Assembly: GCF_038003085.1 (NCBI RefSeq)
Contig: NZ_JBBOOM010000001.1
Location: 4,030,001-4,094,000, forward strand
Length of the DNA stretch: 64,000 nucleotides
Direction: 5' to 3'
DNA from: Psychrobacillus sp. FSL K6-2836
Lineage (GTDB): Bacteria > Bacillota > Bacilli > Bacillales_A > Planococcaceae
Shown here: piece by piece, positions 7,737 through 16,496 of the stretch
How the letters are laid out: every line of letters starts with the position of its first letter
Numbering within the stretch: position 1 is the stretch's first letter
The notes under the pieces: generated by a model
The model's input: the letters and a program-made list of their open reading frames with translations, nothing else
What the model was told of the DNA's origin: nothing
The model's database searches: none
Position numbers and translations under genes: made by a program

Positions 7737-9641
7737 ATGAAGAAGAAAAATTGGCCAACACATTCTATTCTGATTCTTGCTATTGTGGCAACATGGATAA
7801 AAACATATATTGTTTACCACACAAGCTTTGACATGGATATTGAAAATTTGATGCAACAACTGATACTGTTTATAAATCCGCTTAGTTTTTTACTATTTAT
7901 CTACGGACTTTCCTTGTTCTTTAAGAGTCCTAAAGGTAGAAATAGATATATAGTAATTGCTAGCATAATACTTTCAGCTGTTGTATATGCTAATGCTGTA
8001 TTTTACCGTTTTTTCACAGATTTCATTACAATTCCGGTGCTATTTCAAACAAGTAATTTTGGCGATTTGGGTTCATCGGCAGCAGAAAGTATCTTTTTAA
8101 CGGATATTTTCTATTTCACTGATGTTGCCATCATCATTATTGCATTAAAGTGGTTGAAAATTGGAGACAAAGTTACGCTTGTTAAGCCTGCTGTAAGAAG
8201 AGCTTATTTTGTAATGGCTGCAGCAATTCTATTTTTAAACTTAGGTTTATCTGAGATTGAACGACCACAGCTATTAACACGAAGCTTTGATCGTGAGATG
8301 CTAGTTAAGAATATTGGACCGTATAACTATCATTTATATGATATATATATCCAGTCTAAATCACATGCCCAAAGAGCATTAGCCGATGGAAGTGAGTTAG
8401 TAGAGGTAAATAACTATGTTCGCTCTAACCAAGTAGATGCTAATGAAGATATGTTTGGTGTTGCCAAGGATCGTAATTTAATCGTAGTTTCGATGGAATC
8501 CTTACAATCTTTCGTTATTAATAATGATATGAATGGTCATGAAGTTACACCATTTTTAAATTCACTAACGCAAGATAAGGACACATATTATTTCTCTAAT
8601 TTTTATCATCAAACTGGTTTAGGAAAAACTTCCGACTCTGAGTTTTTACTAGAGAATTCACTATATCCATTAGGCGGAGGAGCAGTATTCTTTACGCATA
8701 GTGGGAATACATTCCACTCGATGGCAGAAAGCTTAAATGAAGAAGGATATTTTACAAACGTATTGCATCCTAATAACAAAAGTTTCTGGAATCGGGATAT
8801 TATGTATCGAGCATTGGATATTCAAAAATATTATGATGAACAAAGTTTTGTAGTGAAAGAAGAGGATGCTGTTAACTGGGGGATGAAGGATATTCCTTTC
8901 CTAGAGCAATCAGCCGATTTAATGGCAGATATGCCTCAGCCATTTTATTCTCGTTTAATAACCTTAACAAATCATCATCCTTTTACTTTGGATGAAGAAG
9001 ATAAGCTTATACCAGAGTATAATTCCAACTCTAATACACTCAATAGATATTTCCAGTCAGTTCGTTATATGGACGAAGCATTGAAACTATTTTTTGAGGA
9101 CTTAAAAGAACAAGGATTATATGATAACTCCATCATCGTTATGTATGGAGATCACTATGGTATTTCTGAAAATCACAATAAAGCAATGGAGCAATATTTA
9201 GGAAAAGAAATAACTCCATATGAGTCAGCAAAACTTCAACGTGTTCCACTATTCGTTCATATTCCAAATAGTGGTGATGGTAAAGAAATTACGGAAACAT
9301 CTGGTCAAATCGATTTGCGTCCAACAATTTTACATGCATTAGGTGTAGACACATCTAAAGATATGCAGCTTGGAGCAGATTTGTTCTCTGAAGAACATGA
9401 AGAATTTGTCGTGTTCCGTGACGGTGGATTTGTAACTGATAAAGTTGTTTATGCTGGTAATGTTTGCTATGACAATGCCACTGGTTTGCAAATTGAAATA
9501 GATAGCTGTCAGCCTTATATAGATAGAGCTACTCAGGAACTTGGCTATTCCGATCAAATTATTAATGGAGATTTATTGCGTTTTTATGATTTGAAGACTG
9601 GGAATTTGCTTATAAATGAGGCATTAAAAGAAGATGAATAA
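7737..9641 (+). CDS. yqgS: LtaS-family lipoteichoic acid synthase / primase (YqgS-like)
   Basis: Polytopic membrane enzyme with an extracellular sulfatase-fold domain that transfers glycerol phosphate from phosphatidylglycerol. About five transmembrane helices occupy residues 10-170. The catalytic domain starts near 245 with the metal-binding SMESLQ (Glu254), the nucleophile Thr298 in GLGKTSDSE, and a later MYGDHYG metal site. Length 634 matches the family. AGGGGAGGGTG precedes the ATG. Synteny points to yqgS, but full LTA synthase activity rather than a paralogue role cannot be told from sequence. Confidence 0.9.
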   Translation: MKKKNWPTHSILILAIVATWIKTYIVYHTSFDMDIENLMQQLILFINPLSFLLFIYGLSLFFKSPKGRNRYIVIASIILSAVVYANAVFYRFFTDFITIPVLFQTSNFGDLGSSAAESIFLTDIFYFTDVAIIIIALKWLKIGDKVTLVKPAVRRAYFVMAAAILFLNLGLSEIERPQLLTRSFDREMLVKNIGPYNYHLYDIYIQSKSHAQRALADGSELVEVNNYVRSNQVDANEDMFGVAKDRNLIVVSMESLQSFVINNDMNGHEVTPFLNSLTQDKDTYYFSNFYHQTGLGKTSDSEFLLENSLYPLGGGAVFFTHSGNTFHSMAESLNEEGYFTNVLHPNNKSFWNRDIMYRALDIQKYYDEQSFVVKEEDAVNWGMKDIPFLEQSADLMADMPQPFYSRLITLTNHHPFTLDEEDKLIPEYNSNSNTLNRYFQSVRYMDEALKLFFEDLKEQGLYDNSIIVMYGDHYGISENHNKAMEQYLGKEITPYESAKLQRVPLFVHIPNSGDGKEITETSGQIDLRPTILHALGVDTSKDMQLGADLFSEEHEEFVVFRDGGFVTDKVVYAGNVCYDNATGLQIEIDSCQPYIDRATQELGYSDQIINGDLLRFYDLKTGNLLINEALKEDE

Positions 9642-9642
9642 G

Positions 9643-9677
9643 AAAAAGCACGGACATTTTTATTGTCTGTGCTTTTT
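9643..9677 (+). terminator. terminator after yqgS
   Basis: 10-bp stem AGCACGGACA/TGTCTGTGCT (one G-T pair) and T-run. Confidence 0.8.
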
Positions 9678-9729
9678 ATATGAAACAAAATAGATTTACA
9701 TTCGTCTATAATGATAAGAAGGGGGGAGT

Positions 9730-10842
9730 ATGTTGAAGAAAATTGTTATATTATTATTTTGTATCATCTTCCTTCAAGCTTGTACGGAAGTAGAAACAGG
9801 CATTCCTAAAGTGGAGCAGGAAAATGAAGAAAAAATACCATCCGATATTGGAGAGGTTGAAAAAACAAATAATGATGAGATACCATCTATTTTGTTGGAT
9901 AACAATGCCCTTCAGAGTGTGGTAGGGTGGTTGTCTAACGAAGAAGTAGTTTTTATTGTTATGGAAAAGGGGCAATGGTTAGTTAAGTCTTATAGTGTTT
10001 CAACAAATAGTTGGCGGACAATTTATACTACGACTACTCCTATTATTCAAGGGACCATTCATCCTTCTAAAGAAATGATTTTATTACATACTTCCAAAGA
10101 TTCTTCATCCGCAGAAATTCAATTTTTACATAAAAATGGCTATATACTTCAAAGCCTATCGTTTGAATCCGCAGAAATTTACATGGATTGGCATCCTACA
10201 AACCCAAACTTAGTTGTTTTCTCAACATTTTATGAGGATTGGACTTATAATACATTCATATATGATGGATCTACACAAGAGTTAACGTCTATCGAAATAG
10301 AAAATCCGTTTGTAAAATGGTATGACGAGGAAAATTTAATGGTTTTTAGATGGTCTGACTCTGGTCTTGATGGGAGTGAACTTTTTCTTTACTCAATCTT
10401 AGATGAAACCTTAAAAAGTACTGGTGAAGAAAAGGTATTAGATGTGACAAATATAGGGGAAGCTATTTTATACGTTCAAATAAACGAAGAGCAAAAACAA
10501 TTTGAGTATCGTTTAGAAGAACTGAATGGTGCTAAAAAATTTGAATGGGTAACACCTGCAGTTTCAAATTATTCCGAATGGGTCACCCCAACCGTGTCTA
10601 TAATTTCACCAACAGGATTTATCTTACTAAATGCTAAACAGTCTAGAAATCAGGATGATATTAGCCAAAAGAGTATTTTGTCAAAGATTTCTCTAGATGG
10701 CCAACAAGTTTTTGGGGAAATAGATGAACAGCCTGTATCTTGCTCTCCTAATGCAGAAATTTGTTTAGGAGGATATACAAAAGAAACTTGGATTACTACA
10801 AATCCTTTGGACGAGAAACAATGGATTTATTTAAAAGAATAG
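9730..10842 (+). CDS. yqgU: putative lipoprotein, YqgU-like
   Basis: 370 residues with a signal peptide ending in a lipobox (IIFLQAC, Cys18), so likely anchored on the outer face of the membrane. After an acidic linker, the body contains repeated WD/beta-propeller-like strands (for example MDWHPTNPNLVVFSTF), consistent with a YqgU/TolB-like fold. There is an internal duplication of FEWVTPAVSNYSEWVTPTVS, where EWVTP is repeated eleven residues apart. Function unknown. GGGGGGAG precedes the start closely. Position after yqgS matches B. subtilis yqgU. Confidence 0.78.
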   Translation: MLKKIVILLFCIIFLQACTEVETGIPKVEQENEEKIPSDIGEVEKTNNDEIPSILLDNNALQSVVGWLSNEEVVFIVMEKGQWLVKSYSVSTNSWRTIYTTTTPIIQGTIHPSKEMILLHTSKDSSSAEIQFLHKNGYILQSLSFESAEIYMDWHPTNPNLVVFSTFYEDWTYNTFIYDGSTQELTSIEIENPFVKWYDEENLMVFRWSDSGLDGSELFLYSILDETLKSTGEEKVLDVTNIGEAILYVQINEEQKQFEYRLEELNGAKKFEWVTPAVSNYSEWVTPTVSIISPTGFILLNAKQSRNQDDISQKSILSKISLDGQQVFGEIDEQPVSCSPNAEICLGGYTKETWITTNPLDEKQWIYLKE

Positions 10843-10843
10843 A

Positions 10844-10887
10844 AAAAAAGCTGCTATACATATGAGTAATGTATAGCAGCTTTTTTA
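10844..10887. terminator. terminator between yqgU and yqgW (probably bidirectional)
   Basis: Perfect 13-bp stem AAGCTGCTATACA and complement, with an A-run before and a T-run after, so it could serve both converging genes. Confidence 0.85.
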
Positions 10888-10895
10888 ATTACGTT

Positions 10896-11075
10896 TTAGT
10901 GTAAGCTTGGTGGGAAACCTTGGTTCACAATTGTCATGACTGTAAAGAAGCCAAAAACAGCGAATGTACCAAAGTTAAATAGGACCCCTAACACATTCTT
11001 TTCTTTAAAAGCTTGATAAGTGCCAACTACAGCTAAAAGTGTAACTAGTCCAAAGATAACCATTAATAAGTTCAT
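10896..11075 (-). CDS. yqgW: YqgW-like small membrane protein (DUF2759)
   Basis: A 59-residue protein, MNLLMVIFGLVTLLAVVGTY at the N-terminus and ending QGFPPSLH, with two transmembrane segments separated by a short charged loop (FKEKN). Size, topology and position next to yqgU and yqgX fit DUF2759/YqgW. Reverse-strand AAGGAG lies 10-15 bases before the ATG. Function unknown. Confidence 0.82.
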   Translation of the reverse strand: MNLLMVIFGLVTLLAVVGTYQAFKEKNVLGVLFNFGTFAVFGFFTVMTIVNQGFPPSLH

Positions 11076-11229
11076 GAAAAGACACTCCTTTCGACATCAG
11101 AAAATGAATGTCGCATTTGCATATTCCTCTTCTATTGTAATTCTTAATGTAAGTTTTGTCGAGTAGAAAAGTGGTGAATTATTGAACAATAGATGATATA
11201 TCGTATAAGATAAGAAAGAGGTGATTATT

Positions 11230-11868
11230 ATGTTAAACGTTCGAACTTATCCATTAGGTTATATTCAAACAAATTGTTATATTGTTTCAAATTCTACAAA
11301 GCAATGCCTAATCTTTGATCCAGGAGGAGAAGGAGAGAAATTAATTAGCGAGCTTCATCGTTTGAAGCTGAAACCGTTAGCTATTTTATTGACTCATGCA
11401 CATTTTGACCATATTGGAGCTGTAGAACAAGTGAGGGAAAGTTTTGATATTCCAGTGTATATCCATTCATCAGAGAAAAAATGGTTGGGGGATCCTTCAA
11501 AAAATGGCTCATCCAAATATTCAGAAATACCATCAATAATTTGTAATGAGGCAGATTTTTTATTAAATAGTGAGTCGGAGTTGGAACTTGGTGAATTTCA
11601 CATGAAGCTCTTACATACACCTGGACATTCGCCTGGTAGTTTAACCTATTATTTTAAACAAGAAGAATTTGCAATTGTAGGAGACACACTTTTTCAAAAC
11701 AGTGTCGGACGGACAGATCTTCCCGGAGGCAACCAGTCCGAACTTATGAAAGCCATTCATACAAAACTTTTAACGTTGCCTGAAGAAACGCTTGTTTACC
11801 CGGGTCATGGTCCTTCGACAACAATAGAAGCAGAAATGGAGTCGAATCCGTTCTTAAATGGATTTTAA
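11230..11868 (+). CDS. yqgX: MBL-fold metallo-hydrolase (glyoxalase II-like, YqgX)
   Basis: 212 residues with the metallo-beta-lactamase motif THAHFDHIG around residue 57, HTPGHSPGS near 134 and the later metal ligands in VGDTLF and VYPGHGP. These are the zinc-binding positions of hydroxyacylglutathione hydrolase-like enzymes; the real thioester substrate in a Firmicute (possibly a bacillithiol adduct) is not known from sequence. ATG 11230 is preferred because AGAGGTG at 11217-11223 is its ribosome binding site. Confidence 0.9.
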   Translation: MLNVRTYPLGYIQTNCYIVSNSTKQCLIFDPGGEGEKLISELHRLKLKPLAILLTHAHFDHIGAVEQVRESFDIPVYIHSSEKKWLGDPSKNGSSKYSEIPSIICNEADFLLNSESELELGEFHMKLLHTPGHSPGSLTYYFKQEEFAIVGDTLFQNSVGRTDLPGGNQSELMKAIHTKLLTLPEETLVYPGHGPSTTIEAEMESNPFLNGF

Positions 11869-12059
11869 AAAATGTACTATGGATAGCTTGAATCTTTTAT
11901 ATTGAAATTATGCATTGTTTATAATGTATTGTACTCAGCTATAAGATATAGCTGAGTCTATTGCTTGGATGATAAAAGTATAGTGAAAAAAGGTCTGCCT
12001 AGTTAGGAGACTGGAAGTAAATTGCCTTCTTTACTAGAGGAAGTGAAGAGAAATAGCAA

Positions 12060-12370
12060 GTGTTTATTGAATAAAGAAGTCAAATAGCGAACGAAATTAC
12101 ATCTTCCAGAGCTTCTTCTATTATTAGGGAATTATCATTTCTCTAAGTGAACCAAAATTGCGCTAACCTGTTTCTGAGCGTTGTAGGAGGGTGACGGACA
12201 GGCGGATGCCATAAGATTACCGAAAAAAAATGATATTGGTTGGTGACGTTTGTCACAACCAATATCATTAAATTTCACTCGGTAATATATAAGAACAATT
12301 CTGTTCAAAGCACTTCAAAAAAAATAGGAACAGTTTTGAACTTAAAGGTTTCTGTTTGTCTGGTTTTTCA
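12060..12370 (+). repeat. dispersed ~300-bp element R1, copy 2
   Basis: Same orientation and block order as copy 1: ATCTTCCAGAGCTTCTT, CTAACCTGTTTCTGAGCGTTG, GACGGACAGG and GATGCC, ATAAGATTACCGAAAAAAA, a hairpin (12230-12247 / 12252-12268 with one extra G), TCGGTAAT and the GTTTTGAACTTAAAG block ending in a T-run. Core-stem bases differ from copy 1 but can still pair through G-U. The remainder of the gap 11869-12059 holds a 10-bp hairpin at 11933-11957 and no gene. Confidence 0.75.
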
Positions 12371-12374
12371 TTAT

Positions 12375-12417
12375 AAGACAAAAAAACAGCTCAATAAATG
12401 AGCTGCTTTTTTGTCTT
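12375..12417. terminator. bidirectional terminator between yqgX/R1 and yqgY
   Basis: Long stem GACAAAAAAACAGCTCA with its near-complement, with A-rich and T-rich arms. It sits just beyond the yqgY stop on the minus strand. Confidence 0.8.
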
Positions 12418-12423
12418 AAATTA

Positions 12424-12666
12424 TTAATGTCCTGCACCTGGTACGTGCATGAATGTCGTGTAATATGTAAATCCTGCGAAGAAGAACATTAAGTAAGCTC
12501 CGAAGATGTACATATACATACGTTCTGAAAGGTTTAAGAACCCTAAAAGAAGGAATAATCCCGTATTTGCTAAAAATAGTAAAGAAGCTTCTGGCATATC
12601 ACCTAAATAAAACATAACTGCAAAAATCCCTGTCCAGAAAGCCATTACTTTATACATATTGCCCAT
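12424..12666 (-). CDS. yqgY: YqgY family membrane protein (DUF2626)
   Basis: 80 residues matching DUF2626 closely: VMAFWTGIFAVMFYLGDM at the start, LNLSERMYMYIFGAYLMFF in the middle and FTYYTTFMHVPGAGH at the C-terminus. Three membrane segments are likely. Function is unknown. AGGAGG upstream on the minus strand supports the start. Confidence 0.92.
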   Translation of the reverse strand: MGNMYKVMAFWTGIFAVMFYLGDMPEASLLFLANTGLFLLLGFLNLSERMYMYIFGAYLMFFFAGFTYYTTFMHVPGAGH

Positions 12667-12808
12667 TTGTAGTCCCTCCTTTTACAAACCATACAAATAA
12701 TTCTCATATTTATTATAAATGAAAGTGTTCGTACATGTAAACTGATTATTAGTTTTCTTTACACATTATACTCTGCATTGTCACAAATATGTATTATCTA
12801 TGCCTTCA

Positions 12809-13489
12809 TTATAGAACTTCTATTTGATATACGCAATTGCTACAGTGATTTTGTTTACTTTCCAGCTGAATGAATTCATTATTTGGGAACAAAGCATCAA
12901 ACTGTCCTTTTAAAAAGGATTCATGAATACTACAAATAATATGTGGATGTTTGGATAGTTGCCCTTTATAAGGACAATTGAAAATAGAGAATGTAATAAT
13001 TTGTTTATCTTCCTTGTTCTCGATATTAGGAATATAACCCACAGAGAGTGCTGCAGCAGATAGCAGCTCTATTTTTTGTTCGAAGTTCGGATCTGCTAAT
13101 AATGACTGATGTATAGAATTGTAACCAGAATTATAGCTAATATTTTTTGCTTTATCAAGCGCTTCTGTTCCCATAGTTTCTACTAATTCTAATAACCACT
13201 CTAATAGTAAATGATTCTCTTGCTTAGGAAAACTTAAGTAAATTGGTTGATCTGCAAGTGTATATATTCTTGCCGGGCGACCGCCTTTTTTACTATTAAG
13301 TAACTCAGAAGTAATTAGCTTAGAATCATTTAGTTTAGTTAGATGGAGTCTCGCTACATTAGGATGGATGCTGAATTGTTCTGCAATTTGTTGCACATTT
13401 ACTGATTGTGCTTGTTTTACGATATATTGATAAATGGAATACCTAGTTTCATCTGCTAAAGCATTTGTGAGCTTTAAAGTATTTGGCAT
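12809..13489 (-). CDS. HTH transcriptional regulator with four C-terminal cysteines (SufR/ArsR-like)
   Basis: 226 residues. The N-terminal winged helix (ALADETRYSIYQYIV ... VQQIAEQFSIHPNVARLHLTKL, then a wing KKGGRPARIYTL) binds DNA. The C-terminal domain carries Cys172, Cys186, Cys216 and Cys219 (C-X13-C-X29-C-X2-C), within NCPYKG, ICSIHESF and HCSNC. This resembles the ligand domain of SufR-like iron-sulfur regulators, so a metal or Fe-S sensor is inferred. It lies divergent to comGA, 172 bp apart; whether it controls com genes is unknown. Confidence 0.8.
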   Translation of the reverse strand: MPNTLKLTNALADETRYSIYQYIVKQAQSVNVQQIAEQFSIHPNVARLHLTKLNDSKLITSELLNSKKGGRPARIYTLADQPIYLSFPKQENHLLLEWLLELVETMGTEALDKAKNISYNSGYNSIHQSLLADPNFEQKIELLSAAALSVGYIPNIENKEDKQIITFSIFNCPYKGQLSKHPHIICSIHESFLKGQFDALFPNNEFIQLESKQNHCSNCVYQIEVL

Positions 13490-13603
13490 GCAATTACCTT
13501 CTTTCTTTATTAGTTACTATTATAATCAAGAACGAAAGATAATTAAATAATTTCATGTGACAGAAAATTAAAATAATTACTTCCTTTTTTATAAACAAGC
13601 AAG

Positions 13604-13643
13604 TATAATACTAGGTACAAGCTGTTTGCGGTCGCAACTTGTA
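13604..13643 (+). promoter_or_regulatory. comGA leader: -10 element and hairpin
   Basis: TATAAT at 13604-13609 is followed by an inverted repeat 13616-13643 (TACAAG ... TTGCG-GT-CGCAA ... CTTGTA with a 4-nt bulge) that ends 4 bases before the ribosome binding site GGGGAAAGGA. It could be a transcript 5' hairpin or an operator. No clear ComK box (AAAA-N5-TTTT pair) was found. Confidence 0.4.
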
Positions 13644-13661
13644 TCTGGGGAAAGGAAATTT

Positions 13662-14678
13662 ATGCAACAAGTAGAAAATCTAATAGAACAAAAATGTTTT
13701 CGATTACTGATAAAAGCCCATAAATTTGGTGCATCCGATTTACACGTGATTCCTAACGAGGAAGACTACATTTATTACTTCAAAAAAAATTCTCAAATGT
13801 TTGAAGCGGGCAAGCTCCCTTTGAATATAGGAGAGCGTATCATTTCATTCTTCAAGTTTTTATCCTCTCTTGATATCAGCGAAAAAAGAAAGCCACAAAG
13901 CGGTTCCTTTCAACAAGTATTCAATTCTCATAAATTCTCATTTCGTGTTTCTACACTTCCCTCTATTTTCGGAAAAGAAAGTATGGTAATTCGCCTCCAA
14001 CAGCATGACAACGCCAAAATTATTCATTCCCTCTCTTTATATAGGGATGCAACGGAAAAAATTGTAGAACTTGCCAATAATCGTCAAGGACTAATCTTAT
14101 TCGTTGGTCCTACTGGATCTGGAAAGTCCACTACAATGTATTCGCTTACCAAATACTGTGCAGAAAATTTAAATCGACATGTAATTTCTTTAGAAGACCC
14201 AGTCGAAAATAGTCAATCTCATTTACTTCAAATCCAAGTAAATGAACGTTCAGGAGTAACCTATTCCACAGGTTTAAAGGCTATACTGCGCCATTCACCA
14301 GATGTGATTATGATAGGGGAGATTAGGGATGAGGCCACTGCTAAAGCAGCTATACAAGCAGCGCTAACAGGTCATCTTGTAGTGTCAACCATTCATGCAA
14401 AGGACGGCGTAGGATCTCTTTATCGTCTATTAGATTTAGGAATCACCGCAGAAGAGTTAAGGCAAACCATTACTGGTATCGTTACTCAAAGACTAGTCGT
14501 TGCTTCAGTAGGAGTAGAATCTGAATTATCTGCAGTGTTTGAAATTCTTTCAGATGAATTGTTAGAGGGAGCATTTCAATCTATTCTTGTAGGTAAAACC
14601 TTCCATATTCCATATACACTTTCTTTATCCTATCAAATTGAGAGAGGGGTAAGAGAAGGTGTTATTGAAAAAGGTTAA
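13662..14678 (+). CDS. comGA: competence pseudopilus assembly ATPase ComGA
   Basis: Secretion/traffic ATPase that drives assembly of the DNA-uptake pseudopilus. Walker A GPTGSGKST lies at about residues 148-156, then the Asp box with EDPVE, Walker B DVIMIGEIRD and the His box HLVVSTIHAKD. 338 residues, usual for ComGA. ATG 13662 is preferred over an upstream TTG because GGGGAAAGGA at 13647-13656 is well placed. First gene of a seven-gene comG operon with overlapping reading frames. Confidence 0.95.
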   Translation: MQQVENLIEQKCFRLLIKAHKFGASDLHVIPNEEDYIYYFKKNSQMFEAGKLPLNIGERIISFFKFLSSLDISEKRKPQSGSFQQVFNSHKFSFRVSTLPSIFGKESMVIRLQQHDNAKIIHSLSLYRDATEKIVELANNRQGLILFVGPTGSGKSTTMYSLTKYCAENLNRHVISLEDPVENSQSHLLQIQVNERSGVTYSTGLKAILRHSPDVIMIGEIRDEATAKAAIQAALTGHLVVSTIHAKDGVGSLYRLLDLGITAEELRQTITGIVTQRLVVASVGVESELSAVFEILSDELLEGAFQSILVGKTFHIPYTLSLSYQIERGVREGVIEKG

Positions 14679-15723
14679 AGTTTATTTGGATAGGAAGCAT
14701 CAAACAATTCCATCCAATATGCATGCCTCATTTTTGAGTAGACTAAGTGATCTCTTGATGGAAGGATATACATTTCACGAATCGGTCACTATGTTATTAC
14801 CTTTTCATGTGAAAGATTCAAAGACAGTTAGTAAACGTATAACTGATGTACAACGAAATGGATTAGCCGTAGTTGATGTATTTAAATTATTAGGGTTTCC
14901 AAGTAGATTATTGTTGCCATTGAATCTTGCCTCAGTTCATGGTCAATTACAACAAACAATTGCTGTATTGAGTGTGAATACTGCGTTTTTTGAAGGTGCA
15001 AAAAAACGTTTAAATAACTTATTGATGTATCCGGTATTTTTATTTATGATACTTTTTTTGTTGTTTACGATGTTTAGAATTTACTTTTTACCAAATATGG
15101 AATCTTTAATTGGTTCTAAAGGAAATGAGTCATCGGACAATTCCTTGACTTGGACAGGTTATCTTTTGCAGATGCCCAATATATTTTTCGTCACTGCGAT
15201 TATTAGTTCCTGTCTATTTATATTGTTGTATATATTACTTAAAAAGCTCCCCATAGAGAAGCAACACTTGATTTATTTAAAATTGCCTATAGTGAGAAGT
15301 TGGTATCGTTTGCTACTTACAAGAGTATTTGCAAGAGAGATGGGTGGACTCATGGAGAGCGGTATGTCATTACAACAATCATTGGAGGCATTAATGTCTC
15401 AACAGGAACATAAGGTGCTCCAGTTTATCGGAAAACAAATGAAAAGCAAAGTTGTACATGGTGAATCGTTTTCACAGGCTGTTTTCCTCATAGACTCTTT
15501 TACAACAGAATTATTCCATTTTGTTGTGCACGGTGAAAATAGTGGTTATTTAGGCAGGGAGCTCTCTCTCTACAATGAGTTTCTTAGCCAAGAAATTGAA
15601 AGGAAGCTTTCACTTTATATAAGTATAGTTCAACCAACCTTATTTTTAATCTTAGCGGTTTTTATCATTGGTGCTTATTTGGCGATATTATTGCCTATTT
15701 ATAACATGATTAACATTGTGTAA
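14659..15723 (+). CDS. comGB: competence pseudopilus membrane platform protein ComGB
   Basis: GspF/PilC-type polytopic platform protein. Two GspF repeats are visible: an N-terminal one starting LSRLSDLLMEGYTFHESV, and a second with VFAREMGGLMESGMSLQQSLEAL. Three hydrophobic segments lie at about 115-135, 172-195 and 322-345. It begins inside the last codons of comGA at GTG 14659; a TTG at 14665 with AGAAGG upstream is an alternative start. 354 residues, normal for ComGB. Confidence 0.92.
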   Translation: MLLKKVKVYLDRKHQTIPSNMHASFLSRLSDLLMEGYTFHESVTMLLPFHVKDSKTVSKRITDVQRNGLAVVDVFKLLGFPSRLLLPLNLASVHGQLQQTIAVLSVNTAFFEGAKKRLNNLLMYPVFLFMILFLLFTMFRIYFLPNMESLIGSKGNESSDNSLTWTGYLLQMPNIFFVTAIISSCLFILLYILLKKLPIEKQHLIYLKLPIVRSWYRLLLTRVFAREMGGLMESGMSLQQSLEALMSQQEHKVLQFIGKQMKSKVVHGESFSQAVFLIDSFTTELFHFVVHGENSGYLGRELSLYNEFLSQEIERKLSLYISIVQPTLFLILAVFIIGAYLAILLPIYNMINIV

Positions 15724-15733
15724 AGGAGAAATT

Positions 15734-16048
15734 ATGAAAAAATTATTGAAAAATGACCGTGGTTTTACTCTGGTGGAAATGATGATTGTTTTGCTTATTA
15801 TATCTGTGTTGATTCTTATATCAATCCCCAATGTAACAAAGCATTCTGCGAATATTGATGAAAAAAGCTGTCAAGCATTTGTGAAAATGGTTGAAGGTCA
15901 AGTCGCGGCATATAAAATTGAACATAAAACAATACCAACATTGGTAGAACTTGAGACAGGAGGCTATTTGCCTGGTGAAAACACAATATGTCCTAATGGG
16001 GAGTCTGTTACGATAGATCCTGCTACTGGAAAAGTGACTAGTGGATAA
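15734..16048 (+). CDS. comGC: major competence pseudopilin ComGC
   Basis: Type IV pilin-like subunit of the DNA-uptake pilus. The prepilin peptidase motif RGFTLVEMM is at about residues 11-19 (cleavage after Gly), followed by the hydrophobic helix IVLLIISVLILISIP. Two cysteines (CQAF and ICPNG) could form the family disulfide. AAAGGAG at 15723-15729 favours ATG 15734. 104 residues, normal length. Confidence 0.95.
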   Translation: MKKLLKNDRGFTLVEMMIVLLIISVLILISIPNVTKHSANIDEKSCQAFVKMVEGQVAAYKIEHKTIPTLVELETGGYLPGENTICPNGESVTIDPATGKVTSG

Positions 16049-16496
16049 GTTCATTATGACTAAATTTAAGTGGAACGAGAAGGGATTTACAATGATTGAG
16101 ATGTTACTTGTTTTATCGATTGTAATGGTCGTATCTTCTTCTGTTCTATTTATAACTTCTACAAAAATGAAGGATATGGAGGAAGATAGATTTTTTCGGC
16201 AACTACATTTAGACATTTTGAGACTTCAAGCTATCTCTATAGGTGAAAATAGGTATACTTATTTAAATTTCCCTAACAACCGAACGCAATATAAGGCAGA
16301 ATCAGCAGGTATTGTCTGGTTCGAAAACGATTTGCCAAAGAATATGCGATTAAGTAATGAAAGTACTTTAAAAGTCATTACATTTCATCCAAATGGTAAT
16401 ATATACAGTTTTGGAAGCTTATTGTTTGAAACTGATAGAGGAGAGAAGGGAATTACACTTTATATAGGTAGAGGTGTGATAAATTATGAAAAATAG
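16041..16496 (+). CDS. comGD: minor competence pseudopilin ComGD
   Basis: Class III signal motif EKGFTMIEMLLVLSIVMVV near residue 14 marks a pseudopilin processed by ComC. It overlaps the end of comGC by eight bases when started at GTG 16041; ATG 16056 is an alternative with a poorer ribosome binding site. 151 residues, typical for ComGD. The rest is not strongly conserved in the family. Confidence 0.88.
   Translation: MDKFIMTKFKWNEKGFTMIEMLLVLSIVMVVSSSVLFITSTKMKDMEEDRFFRQLHLDILRLQAISIGENRYTYLNFPNNRTQYKAESAGIVWFENDLPKNMRLSNESTLKVITFHPNGNIYSFGSLLFETDRGEKGITLYIGRGVINYEK

Noticed and set aside
13540-13661. ComK boxes before comGA
   Set aside because: No AAAA-N5-TTTT pair with correct spacing could be identified with confidence.
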